From Olleya sp. YS (GTDB lineage: Bacteria > Bacteroidota > Bacteroidia > Flavobacteriales > Flavobacteriaceae): a DNA stretch of 64,000 bases. This document shows, piece after piece, positions 6,988 through 14,972 of this stretch (positions are counted from its first letter, which is position 1; each line of letters opens with the position of its first letter). Made by a program: the position numbers and the translations under genes. Below the pieces are notes generated by a model, which was not told the DNA's origin, did no database searches, and saw only the letters and a program-made list of their open reading frames with translations. Location: positions 470,001-534,000 of the forward strand of contig NZ_CP121685.1 in NCBI RefSeq assembly GCF_029760915.1, written 5' to 3'.

Positions 6988-9750
6988 ATGGTTTTACTTT
7001 CTAAAAGATATTTGCCTTTTATTTTTTTATTTACAACTTGTATCCATTCGCATTTATTATCCCAAAACAAATCCTCTGTTCTAGATTCCTATTTTAACAA
7101 TCTTTACACTCATATGTATAGAAATGAGGATTCTACCCAATTTTACAAAAATAAGATTATTAAGGAGGCTACAGAGAAACAAGAATACGAATATCTTTTT
7201 TACGCTTATCTAATGAGCAATAAATCTGCTGCTGTTTTTAATAATTTAAAAGAGTTAGAAAATAATTTTAAAACACTGGATAGTCTATTTGACAGTAATA
7301 CTGACGCATTTAAAAATATCGCATCAATTACTCAAATAAAAAACTCTTATTTATACGACAAAGCAACCTATTTGTATAAGCTTAATAATTATGAAGAGGC
7401 TAAAAAAAAATTAAACCTGTTAATTGACAACACAGAACATATAGCAGATTCTTTATTAATAAAAAATGATATTGATCTTGTGTATGGTGCGTATAGCTTT
7501 TTAGCTAAAATACTTAGTAATACTGGTGAATTGGATGTAGCAAATCAATATTATGATAAAAACATCCGATTTATAAACAAAATTAATGATGCAAAAAAAG
7601 ATGAAAGATTAAGTTCTGTATACAGACTAAAAGGTGAAGTTTATAAAAAACTTAAAAAATATAAAGCTTCTAATTTATATCTAAAAAAAGCATTTAATTA
7701 CAGTGTTAGTAGCAATCTAAGTCAAAATGATATTATTAATGAAGCAAATACCATCGCAGAAAATTTTATTGCTTTAAAACAATATGATAGTGCGTTTTAT
7801 TACCTAGAGCAGATTAAGTCTTACGCAGACACTAATGCACCTTATGGTTTTTTGTATTACAATACCAAAGCGAAACTAGACGAAGCGATGGGCAACACCA
7901 ATACCGTTAAAGCCAATTATATAAACGCGCTTGACTTATTAAACAAAAAATGGAAAGGATTAAAGCACGTCGAAATAGCAAACACTTTACAATCCTACTC
8001 TAACTATCTGACTAACACTGGAAAATTTCAAGACGCATTAAAGCAAAACACTTTAGCTATACAGCAAGTGCAAGGTAGAGATGTTGTAAACTCTTCTATT
8101 AACCAAATAACTTTATTTAAATTATTAGAACAAAAAGGAAAAATTCAATTACGATTAAACTTGGTTGACTCTGTAATTAGCACCACCAAGCAAGCTGCAA
8201 AATTGTTAGATACTTTAAAACCTACATTTAAAAATAAATCTGACAAACTATTACTTATAGAAAATGCATATACACTATTTGAAAATGGATTGGACGCTAC
8301 CTACAGCAAATACAAATTAGATAAAAAACAGGCGATAGAGGATGCCTTTTTCTTTTTAGAAAAAAGTAAAAGCACCTTACTTCTAGAATCTTTATTAGGT
8401 GTTAAAGCTGAACATTTTAGTAATATCCCAAAAGATATTCTTGCTAGAGAACAAATCTATAAAATCAAAATAACCAATCTAGAAAAGCAAATAAACAGAC
8501 AACAAAATGATGCCATAAAAGATCAATTATTTGCTACAAAAACCAATTACAGACAATTTTTGGACACGCTTGAGACTAGTTATAAGGATTATTATAATTT
8601 AAAGTATGATACTTCTATACAAACATTAAGCGCCTTGCAAAATCAATTGCATAAAACAGAAGCGGTAGTCTCTTATTTTTATGGCAACCAAACTATATAT
8701 ACTTTAACAATTACTAACAATACTGTTCATTTTAATAAAATAGATGTGACCAAATCTTTGGATCAACTCATTAAAACTTTTCAAAGACAATTAAGTAATC
8801 CAAAGTCAGACCTCAAGCAACTACAGCTAAATGCTAATCAACTATATTCAATTCTTTTAGAACCAGGATTAAAAAACACACTATTAGACAGACTAACTAT
8901 TTTACCAGATGGTCTTCTAAACTATATTCCGTTTGAAGCTTTAATAAAAGATACTAATTATCTGGTAGAGGATTACAGTATTTCTTACATCAATTCTGCT
9001 ACTTTATTAAAAGAAATACAAACAAAAAAAGGACATAAAAATAATTTATTAGCATTTGCACCAGAGTTTGAAGGTAATGAGTTAAATTCTGACCTTAGAG
9101 CCAGTTTACAACCCTTACCACATAGTAAAACTGAAATACAAAACATCAATCAATACTATAACGGAACGCTTTACACAAATCAACAAGCTTCCCTTGATAA
9201 CTTTAAAACCAATGCTTCTAATTATGGAATAATCCACTTAGCAACACATGCTATTTTCGACGATACCAATCCTGAGTTTTCTTATCTAGCATTTGGAAAT
9301 CAAGAATCCGATTTACTTTACGTAGCCGACTTGTACAATCTTAACCTCAACGCTAATTTGGTAACACTCTCTGCATGCGAAAGTGGTATTGGCAATCTCA
9401 AACGTGGTGAAGGTTTACTGAGTTTAGCTAGAGGGTTTTATTTTAGTGGTGCACAAAGTATATCAAGCACGCTTTGGAAAATTAATGATGCGTCCTCTGC
9501 ATCGTTAATGTCCAATTTTTATGAAAACCTATCTAAAGGACATACTAAATCTAAAGCTTTGCAAGAAGCAAAAGTCAATTTTGTAAAATCTAATAAAGAC
9601 AATGCTTTATCACATCCTTACTACTGGTCTGGTTTTATTATTTCTGGACATACTGAAGCCTTAACAACAACTAATTATTGGCTTTGGATAGGTATAAGCT
9701 TGATTGGTGTATTGCTACTTTGGTTACTGTTTAGAAAGAAAACCTCTTAA
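6988..9750 (+). CDS. exported TPR-CHAT protease-like protein
   Basis: A 920-residue protein. Residues 1-25 form a signal peptide. About residues 110-450 are helical repeats of TPR type (YSFLAKILSNTGELDVANQYY, a run of related units). Residues about 550-890 form a CHAT (caspase-HetF) domain with the catalytic pair His754 in HLATHA and Cys797 in LSACESG. A single membrane segment (about 898-915) precedes a basic tail. CHAT enzymes are clan CD cysteine peptidases. The topology places TPR and CHAT domains outside the cytoplasm. It converges on the anti-sigma/sigma pair, sharing the stop-codon bases TTAA. Substrate unknown. Confidence 0.85.
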   Translation: MVLLSKRYLPFIFLFTTCIHSHLLSQNKSSVLDSYFNNLYTHMYRNEDSTQFYKNKIIKEATEKQEYEYLFYAYLMSNKSAAVFNNLKELENNFKTLDSLFDSNTDAFKNIASITQIKNSYLYDKATYLYKLNNYEEAKKKLNLLIDNTEHIADSLLIKNDIDLVYGAYSFLAKILSNTGELDVANQYYDKNIRFINKINDAKKDERLSSVYRLKGEVYKKLKKYKASNLYLKKAFNYSVSSNLSQNDIINEANTIAENFIALKQYDSAFYYLEQIKSYADTNAPYGFLYYNTKAKLDEAMGNTNTVKANYINALDLLNKKWKGLKHVEIANTLQSYSNYLTNTGKFQDALKQNTLAIQQVQGRDVVNSSINQITLFKLLEQKGKIQLRLNLVDSVISTTKQAAKLLDTLKPTFKNKSDKLLLIENAYTLFENGLDATYSKYKLDKKQAIEDAFFFLEKSKSTLLLESLLGVKAEHFSNIPKDILAREQIYKIKITNLEKQINRQQNDAIKDQLFATKTNYRQFLDTLETSYKDYYNLKYDTSIQTLSALQNQLHKTEAVVSYFYGNQTIYTLTITNNTVHFNKIDVTKSLDQLIKTFQRQLSNPKSDLKQLQLNANQLYSILLEPGLKNTLLDRLTILPDGLLNYIPFEALIKDTNYLVEDYSISYINSATLLKEIQTKKGHKNNLLAFAPEFEGNELNSDLRASLQPLPHSKTEIQNINQYYNGTLYTNQQASLDNFKTNASNYGIIHLATHAIFDDTNPEFSYLAFGNQESDLLYVADLYNLNLNANLVTLSACESGIGNLKRGEGLLSLARGFYFSGAQSISSTLWKINDASSASLMSNFYENLSKGHTKSKALQEAKVNFVKSNKDNALSHPYYWSGFIISGHTEALTTTNYWLWIGISLIGVLLLWLLFRKKTS

Positions 9751-10466
9751 TTTAAATGGTTAAGTAAGGCTTTAGCGTCTTCTTTTTTGAAGTTATATTT
9801 TGTAATTAAAGTTTTTAGATGTTTAATTGCTTCTGTTTCGTTTTCTTGCTTTAAGTTAATTAATGCAAGATACCAATGTGCTTCAGCTATGAAGGTTTTT
9901 TCATTATCAATTTCAGCTTTAAACAAGATTTTGGCTTCATCTAGTTGATCCAACCCTAAATGCGCTTGTGCTTTGTAAAAGTTAAAGTAAGGTTGCTCCT
10001 CTTCAATCGTATTAAATGTCTCTAAAGCTGTTTTATAATCTTGCGTTTCATAAGCCACAAAAGCATCACGCTCTTGACTGGTTGTATCTTCACCACGTGT
10101 TATGGTGTAGACTGTATTTGGATAATTAGTGAAGTTTTCATCATATAAAGCATTATAATTCACTCCAAAAAGCGCATCATAACCAAACCATCCAGCACCT
10201 AAAAACAACACAACAGACGCAGCAATACGCCAATTAAACCAACTAGAGCTGGTCTGTTCAGAATCTGCTATATTAACTTCAAAATCTTGTAATTTGGCTT
10301 TAAGAGCTTCAGATTTCTCTGCTTTTATGACTTGCTTTAAGTTATTCTCAAATTCAAATTGTGCTTTAAATTCAGCATCACTTTTTAATAATTCATTAAA
10401 TAACTCTTCCTGACTTGGTGTCAAGCTATTAGAAAAATATAGGTATAATAATTCGTCTTTATTCAT
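9747..10466 (-). CDS. membrane anti-sigma-like protein with periplasmic TPR domain
   Basis: A 239-residue protein. Residues 1-75 are a charged helical cytoplasmic segment. One membrane span lies at about 77-98 (IAASVVLFLGAGWFGY). Residues 130-239 are a TPR-like helical domain, predicted periplasmic. It starts 1 base after the sigma gene stop, the usual order of ECF sigma and cognate anti-sigma factor. The anti-sigma role is inferred from position and topology; I see no zinc-binding HCC motif. It converges on the TPR-CHAT gene with a 4-base overlap. Confidence 0.7.
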   Translation of the reverse strand: MNKDELLYLYFSNSLTPSQEELFNELLKSDAEFKAQFEFENNLKQVIKAEKSEALKAKLQDFEVNIADSEQTSSSWFNWRIAASVVLFLGAGWFGYDALFGVNYNALYDENFTNYPNTVYTITRGEDTTSQERDAFVAYETQDYKTALETFNTIEEEQPYFNFYKAQAHLGLDQLDEAKILFKAEIDNEKTFIAEAHWYLALINLKQENETEAIKHLKTLITKYNFKKEDAKALLNHLN

Positions 10467-10467
10467 G

Positions 10468-11037
10468 CTATAAGGGATTGCTATTAATACGTTGTTTTAG
10501 GGTTTTTAAACATCTAGACTTGGTGCTTTTTATAACATTTTCGCTGTTATAATTACCATATTCTAAAATATCTTTAATGGTAAATCCTCTGTAATAAAAT
10601 AAAGATAGTAACTCTTGACATTGCTTACCTAAGCCTGCAAAATGTTGTCTTAACAACTGCTGCTCATGCGTTAGGCTTGGCTCATCAACCTCTAAAGTTT
10701 CGACTAAATTATCATTATCCTTTACTAAGGACAAATCAAATTGACCACTTACTTTTTTATTGTTTTTCTTCATCTTATCAAAGATTAAGTACTTACCAAT
10801 ACTAAACAAATAAGTAGAAATACTGCTTGTAAACTGCTCTATCTTTCCGCTCATAACATTATTGTAAAACGCAATGTAAGCGTCTTGATAGACATCAATA
10901 ACATCCTCTTGATCTAGATTGTAACGTCTAGCAAAATTTATAAACTTCTCTCTGTTGTCTTCATATACTTGTTGAAGCGCTTTGTCAGAGCCTTGTTTTA
11001 AATCTTGAAGCGATAGTTCTACTTGGTTGTTTGACAT
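10468..11037 (-). CDS. ECF-type RNA polymerase sigma factor
   Basis: A 189-residue sigma-70 family protein. Region 2 is at about residues 25-95 (DQEDVIDVYQDAYIAFY, then TYLFSIGKYLIFDKMKK). Region 4 is at about 125-185 (LGKQCQELLSLFYYRGFTIKDI then helix-turn-helix NVIKSTKSRCLKTLK). The length suits ECF sigma factors. A putative -10 element (CTATTAA) abuts its ATG, so if the promoter is used the mRNA may be leaderless. It probably forms an operon with the anti-sigma-like gene downstream. Confidence 0.9.
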   Translation of the reverse strand: MSNNQVELSLQDLKQGSDKALQQVYEDNREKFINFARRYNLDQEDVIDVYQDAYIAFYNNVMSGKIEQFTSSISTYLFSIGKYLIFDKMKKNNKKVSGQFDLSLVKDNDNLVETLEVDEPSLTHEQQLLRQHFAGLGKQCQELLSLFYYRGFTIKDILEYGNYNSENVIKSTKSRCLKTLKQRINSNPL

Positions 11038-11066
11038 TTAATAGCTTTTGGATTAAAAGGTTAACA
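11038..11066 (-). promoter_or_regulatory. ECF-type promoter motif before the sigma gene
   Basis: Minus strand: TGTTAACCTTTT (11055-11066), 10 bases, CTATTAA (11038-11044), directly abutting the sigma start codon. The same 12-mer, the same 10-base spacer and the same 7-mer occur at 11112-11140 and 12099-12127. It suggests autoregulation. The short distance to the ATG implies a leaderless transcript, or else that the motif is an operator. Confidence 0.65.
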
Positions 11067-11111
11067 TGCATTAGCTAATTTAACTTTTTTTTAAACAAAA
11101 GAGAACCAAAG

Positions 11112-11140
11112 TGTTAACCTTTTTAAAATGAAACTATTAA
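11112..11140 (+). promoter_or_regulatory. ECF-type promoter motif before the DUF4412 gene
   Basis: TGTTAACCTTTT (11112-11123), 10 bases, CTATTAA (11134-11140), 27 bases before the start at 11167. It faces away from the copy at 11038-11066, so sigma gene and DUF4412 gene have a symmetrical divergent control region. Confidence 0.68.
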
Positions 11141-11166
11141 TAGTAAACCATTTAAAATTATTTACA

Positions 11167-11982
11167 ATGAAATCTATTAAAACACTTCTAATCCTTTTAA
11201 GTTTATGCTTTGCAACACAAGCAGATGCACAAATCTGGAAAAAACTAGGTAAAAAGGTTGAAAGAGCAGCCGAAAAAACCTTAGAGAAAAAAGTTGAAGA
11301 AAAAACCGAACGCGAAACCGAAAAAGCATTCGACTCTACCTTTAATAATTCTAAGAAAAACAAAAAAGCTAATCCGTTTAATGTATCTGGTTCAAAAGCA
11401 GAACCAGCTAGTAGTTATACATTCTCTCATAAATATGTTATGAAAATTGAAAGCGGTAAAAGAGCAGTCAATATCAATTACTACTTATCTGATTCTCAAG
11501 ATTATTTTGGCACCAGTATGCCAGAACAAGATCAAATGATTTCTGTCATGGATTTTAAAAGAAAATCACTATTCATGTTTATGAATACAAATGGCAGCAA
11601 AATGCTAATGTCAACAAAATTGGATTTTGAAGATTTGACTGACGATGCTATAGAAGAAACAGACGTTAGCGTTACAGCAACCGGAAAGACTAAAACTATT
11701 TTAGGTTATACATGCGAAGAGTTTAAAGTAGTCGGTAAAGATATGACTGGAACGGTTTGGATAGCACCAAACGCAGGTGTCAGTTTTGCCAAATCCTTTT
11801 ATAATGTTAAAGCCAAAAAAGGAGCTAGCCAATCTTGGATGAAAATGCTTAACGGTTTGACTATGGAAATGGATATGGTGGACACCTCAAAACGTAAACC
11901 ACAACGCATCAAAATGACCTGTATTGCACTGGATAAAACCACAACCACTATCCAAACCAACGACTATAAAAAAATGTTGTAA
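11167..11982 (+). CDS. secreted DUF4412-type protein
   Basis: A 271-residue protein. An ATG at 11128 is possible, but only the ATG at 11167 puts a signal peptide at the N-terminus (MKSIKTLLILLSLCFATQADA, cleaved about residue 21), and 11128 lies inside the promoter motif. After the signal comes a highly charged helix (residues 25-55, Lys/Glu-rich). The remainder (GKTKTILGYTCEEFKVVGKD, GTVWIAPNAGVSF) fits the DUF4412 family of Bacteroidota exported proteins, whose role is unknown. Putative target of the neighbouring sigma factor. Confidence 0.75.
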   Translation: MKSIKTLLILLSLCFATQADAQIWKKLGKKVERAAEKTLEKKVEEKTERETEKAFDSTFNNSKKNKKANPFNVSGSKAEPASSYTFSHKYVMKIESGKRAVNINYYLSDSQDYFGTSMPEQDQMISVMDFKRKSLFMFMNTNGSKMLMSTKLDFEDLTDDAIEETDVSVTATGKTKTILGYTCEEFKVVGKDMTGTVWIAPNAGVSFAKSFYNVKAKKGASQSWMKMLNGLTMEMDMVDTSKRKPQRIKMTCIALDKTTTTIQTNDYKKML

Positions 11983-12061
11983 ATATCATACTTTCGTTAT
12001 TATCATCTATTATCTCCCTATACATTAGTTAATGCATTTCATTTTTTAGGTTAGTTAGAAG

Positions 12062-12091
12062 AAGTCGAAACATAAGTTTTCGACTTTTTTT
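12062..12091 (+). terminator. rho-independent terminator
   Basis: AAGTCGAAA pairs with TTTCGACTT around a short loop, followed by a run of T. It ends the DUF4412 transcript just before the next ECF-type motif. Confidence 0.8.
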
Positions 12092-12098
12092 GTTTAGA

Positions 12099-12127
12099 TG
12101 TTAACCTTTTCATTTTAAAACTATTAA
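12099..12127 (+). promoter_or_regulatory. ECF-type promoter motif before lipoprotein gene
   Basis: TGTTAACCTTTT (12099-12110), 10 bases, CTATTAA (12121-12127), 42 bases before the start at 12169. The sequence around the two start codons (AACAATGAAATCT at 12169, TACAATGAAATCT at 11167) is also alike, so the control regions may be duplicates. Confidence 0.68.
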
Positions 12128-12168
12128 AAATAAAAACAAATACTATTAATCATTTAAAAACAAAAACA

Positions 12169-12828
12169 ATGAAATCTTTAATTTTAAAATCAAAATTCTA
12201 TTTAGTTATCCTAACGTTATTAGCTTTTATGTCATGTAGTGATGATGATATGTCAGAGCCACAAGTACAAGCTCCATCGGTGTCGTATTCTGCAACTACA
12301 TTGGATGCGATGTTCTTTACAGCTGGTAACTCTCCTGCTCCAACCTTAAACTGGAATGGTAATCAAGGTAGTTTTTATTTAGCCAATACAATTAACGGAT
12401 TAAATATTAATAGCACTACAGGTGTTTTAAATTGGACTCATGGATTACCAGCAGGTACACATGACGTTCAAGTTATTGCTGTTAATAGTGCAGGACAAAC
12501 AACAATAAACATGACCATTAATAATCCGCTTCAAGGTACATTTACTGGTACTTATGATAATACTTATTTCTTCGAAATAGAATTTATGGAAAACGGAACA
12601 CTGTTATTAAGTGCAGACGATGTCGTAAACCCATATACAGCAACAGGAACTTGGGCTATTAATGGATCTAACATTCAAGTAGATTATACATATGATCTTG
12701 GTGGCGATTATTCATTATCTGGACCTTTAACTCTTGGTACAAATGCAGTTTACTCTGGTGATTGGTTTTATGACCATGGAACAATATCCGGAAATGAAGG
12801 TGGTATTTTTGAAATAACTTTAAATTAA
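12169..12828 (+). CDS. lipoprotein with Ig-like domain
   Basis: A 219-residue protein with a lipoprotein signal (LAFMSC, lipidation Cys23) and an acidic start (DDD). Residues about 60-115 (GLNINSTTGVLNWTHGLPAGTHDVQVIAVNSAGQ in two parts) resemble putative Ig/cadherin-like sugar-binding-type domains. The C-terminal half (GTFTGTYDNTYFFEIEF, GTWAINGSNIQVDYTYD) looks like a small beta-sandwich. It carries its own ECF-type motif and a terminator, so it is probably monocistronic. Function unknown. Confidence 0.72.
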   Translation: MKSLILKSKFYLVILTLLAFMSCSDDDMSEPQVQAPSVSYSATTLDAMFFTAGNSPAPTLNWNGNQGSFYLANTINGLNINSTTGVLNWTHGLPAGTHDVQVIAVNSAGQTTINMTINNPLQGTFTGTYDNTYFFEIEFMENGTLLLSADDVVNPYTATGTWAINGSNIQVDYTYDLGGDYSLSGPLTLGTNAVYSGDWFYDHGTISGNEGGIFEITLN

Positions 12829-12849
12829 ACTTACCTAAATTAGTCTTTA

Positions 12850-12879
12850 AAAAACCGAAGCAAAGTCTTCGGTTTTTTT
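12850..12879 (+). terminator. rho-independent terminator
   Basis: AAAACCGAAG and CTTCGGTTTT form a 10-bp stem around a 6-base loop, followed by further T. It closes the lipoprotein gene. Confidence 0.85.
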
Positions 12880-12938
12880 GTGCTTTTTTTCTTCTTTATT
12901 TACTAACATTGTAAGTGTAAATAAATTTTATTTTTAAG

Positions 12939-13988
12939 ATGATTAATCGTAATAAAGCCTCTATTTTAAAATGTATTATCCACAAGGTTGGTAATAAACA
13001 TAACGACACTAAAAATGCATTTTCTGAAAAAGAAATCCATTTTGACGAAGCCAGTTACGAGCTGATGCTACCCTTTTTACTAAGACCATTTACAAGTTTA
13101 GTACAAAGTCACCGATTTAGCCATCATGCCAATATTGAGCTAAACGAAATTAATGCCTATACCAACCAAATTTTTGGAGATGATGATACTTTTGTTGATG
13201 TCTCAAAAAATATTGTCAAACACTTATACGAGCAATCTACCTCTGCACAAATAAAAACAGGAGATGTGATTGTTGCCTATTTTGATGGTGTAGAGTATAA
13301 TGAAATGGTGATTGATGCTATTGGTATTTTTAAAATTGAAAATAAGCTTAACTTTTTTCAAACCTATTTAGAAAATAACAGCTACGATGTGTTAGTCCAA
13401 AAAGGGATTAGTGCCAAAAAAGTAGATAAAGGCTGTTTAATTTTAAACACTGGAGATGCAGAAGGTAAAGTGGTACTAACGGTAGACAATAATAGTTACG
13501 ATGCTGCCTATTGGACCGATAAGTTTTTAAATATTAAGTATGCAGACGACCACAATAGCCATACCCAAAACTACTTAGAGTTGTGTAAAGAGTTTTCTAC
13601 AGAAGTCATTAAAACCACTTATGGTGCACAACAACGTGCCGATTTTTTAGCCAAAACCATAGATTTTTTTAAAGAGAACGAGGTAGTTAATATCGAGCGT
13701 TTTAAAGACGACATCTTTGAAGAAGACAAACATATAGACTTATTTGAAGCCTATAAAAAAGAGTTTGAAGCCGAACAAAACGTTTTAATTAGAAACCAGT
13801 TTGATGTATCTGACAGGGTGTTAAACAAAGAGAAAAAGAAAATTAAAACCGATATTAAACTAGACACCAACATCCAAATTAAATTAGATATTGATGCACC
13901 AGAAGCTGCCAGCGAGCATCTAGAACGTGGTTACGATGACGAGAAAAAAATGCACTACTATAAGGTGTTTTTTAATGTAGAAGGTTAG
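12939..13988 (+). CDS. nucleoid-associated protein (NdpA/YejK family)
   Basis: A 349-residue protein with the features of the 37-kDa nucleoid-associated family: an N-terminal ILKCIIHKVGNK segment, a Leu/Phe-rich block (LMLPFLLRPF) and a C-terminal YDDEKKMHYYKVFF segment. No signal peptide, so cytoplasmic. The E. coli member associates with the nucleoid; the exact role is unclear. Single gene, with the SMI1 cassette inserted after it. Confidence 0.8.
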   Translation: MINRNKASILKCIIHKVGNKHNDTKNAFSEKEIHFDEASYELMLPFLLRPFTSLVQSHRFSHHANIELNEINAYTNQIFGDDDTFVDVSKNIVKHLYEQSTSAQIKTGDVIVAYFDGVEYNEMVIDAIGIFKIENKLNFFQTYLENNSYDVLVQKGISAKKVDKGCLILNTGDAEGKVVLTVDNNSYDAAYWTDKFLNIKYADDHNSHTQNYLELCKEFSTEVIKTTYGAQQRADFLAKTIDFFKENEVVNIERFKDDIFEEDKHIDLFEAYKKEFEAEQNVLIRNQFDVSDRVLNKEKKKIKTDIKLDTNIQIKLDIDAPEAASEHLERGYDDEKKMHYYKVFFNVEG

Positions 13989-14030
13989 AACTATTTAAAG
14001 CGTTTTTGCAATTTGACTTTGTCGAAAAAA

Positions 14031-14045
14031 TCTACTAACTTCGAA
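14031..14045 (+). repeat. direct repeat, left side of SMI1 cassette
   Basis: TCTACTAACTTCGAA matches TCTACTAGGTTCGAA at 14891-14905 in 13 of 15 positions, and the SMI1/KNR4 gene lies between. This copy is followed by TAGTAGAAC, so it is also half of an inverted repeat. It looks like one border of an inserted segment. Confidence 0.45.
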
Positions 14046-14121
14046 TCTAGTAGAACTGCTGATATAAAACATTAAAACGATTTGATATCAACTTAACGTT
14101 GGCTAAAATTTTAACAACCGA

Positions 14122-14757
14122 ATGAATATCAAAGAAAAAATTGAGTTTTTTAAAATTAATCTAAAAGATAAATATGATGTCTTACCAACTGCAAAAAAAG
14201 AAGACTTACATAACTTTGAAAAGCATTACCAACTTAAATTACCTGAATACTATAAGTTTTTTGTTACAAACGTTGCCAATGGAATTATTTGCAATAAAAA
14301 ATATAATGGATATTGCGAAAATATAATCTCCGATTATGATTTCAAAGATCTTGATCAAATTGATGACACTTTTGAAAATCCATTTATAAAATTTCCACTT
14401 ACCAATCCTACATACGAATTACATGAAACTCAATATGACTATTTTGATGTAACCAACGGAACAATTTTTTTGAAAGGTACTGGATGTGGAAATGGTATCA
14501 GGTTAATAATTAAAGGAAAATCTTTTGGGCAAGTTTGGATAGATGAAGTTATGTCGAACGATGAAATATTTCCTGCCTTTTTAAATTCCAATATTGAAAA
14601 CAATTTTGAGAATTGGATTAACAATAGCTTGGATTACGACATAAACCAGAAATTGCGAGAAGCCAAAGAAAGGAAAGAGAGAATTGCAAATTATACTAAA
14701 ATAGCTGTGTGTTTAATTGCAATAATAGTAGTAATTACACTAATTATTGTAAGATAA
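14122..14757 (+). CDS. SMI1/KNR4 (SUKH) family protein with C-terminal membrane anchor
   Basis: A 211-residue protein. Residues 20-170 fit the SMI1/KNR4 or SUKH fold: a DLHNFEKHYQLKLPEYYKFFV start, the FDVTNGTIFLKGTGCGNG core and FENWINNSL end. Residues about 190-209 are one membrane span with basic residues before it, suggesting an inner-membrane protein with a cytoplasmic SUKH domain. SUKH proteins are often immunity proteins against contact-dependent or secreted toxins. No toxin gene is adjacent. It lies in a single-gene cassette. Confidence 0.75.
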   Translation: MNIKEKIEFFKINLKDKYDVLPTAKKEDLHNFEKHYQLKLPEYYKFFVTNVANGIICNKKYNGYCENIISDYDFKDLDQIDDTFENPFIKFPLTNPTYELHETQYDYFDVTNGTIFLKGTGCGNGIRLIIKGKSFGQVWIDEVMSNDEIFPAFLNSNIENNFENWINNSLDYDINQKLREAKERKERIANYTKIAVCLIAIIVVITLIIVR

Positions 14758-14760
14758 AAA

Positions 14761-14896
14761 AGTAGCCAACAACCTGTATAGATAATTGCTTGTTCTTTGT
14801 GTACTCGAAAAATCCTACGGATTTTCCTCTGGTTCGTTTCCTTTTGCTAACTTAGTTCTCACCAACGCAACAAACCATACACGAAGACGTTCTACT
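14761..14896 (+). repeat. cassette-type inverted-repeat site
   Basis: AGTAGCCAAC (14761-14770) pairs imperfectly with GTTCTACT (14889-14896), and GTAT (14776) with ATAC (14877). It contains ACCAACGCAAC, also found in the site at 43527-43667, and has the same layout: outer arms separated by about 100 bases. Confidence 0.5.
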
Positions 14897-14905
14897 AGGT
14901 TCGAA
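14891..14905 (+). repeat. direct repeat, right side of SMI1 cassette
   Basis: TCTACTAGGTTCGAA, partner of 14031-14045. It overlaps the outer arm of the inverted-repeat site, as expected if the site itself was the recombination point. Confidence 0.45.
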
Positions 14906-14923
14906 ACTGTAAAAAATTAAAAA

Positions 14924-14957
14924 AAAAAGCGATTTGAAGGTTCAAATCGCTTTTTTA
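14924..14957. terminator. bidirectional terminator
   Basis: AAAGCGATTTGAA and TTCAAATCGCTTT form a 13-bp stem with a 2-base loop, flanked by A-run and T-run. It mainly serves the minus-strand gene ending at 14973. Confidence 0.8.
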
Positions 14958-14972
14958 ATATCATCATAGAAA

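Noticed and set aside
11091-11363. Antisense ORF of 90 codons over the DUF4412 gene
   Set aside because: It overlaps the promoter motif and the signal-peptide coding region of a better supported gene and has no features of its own.
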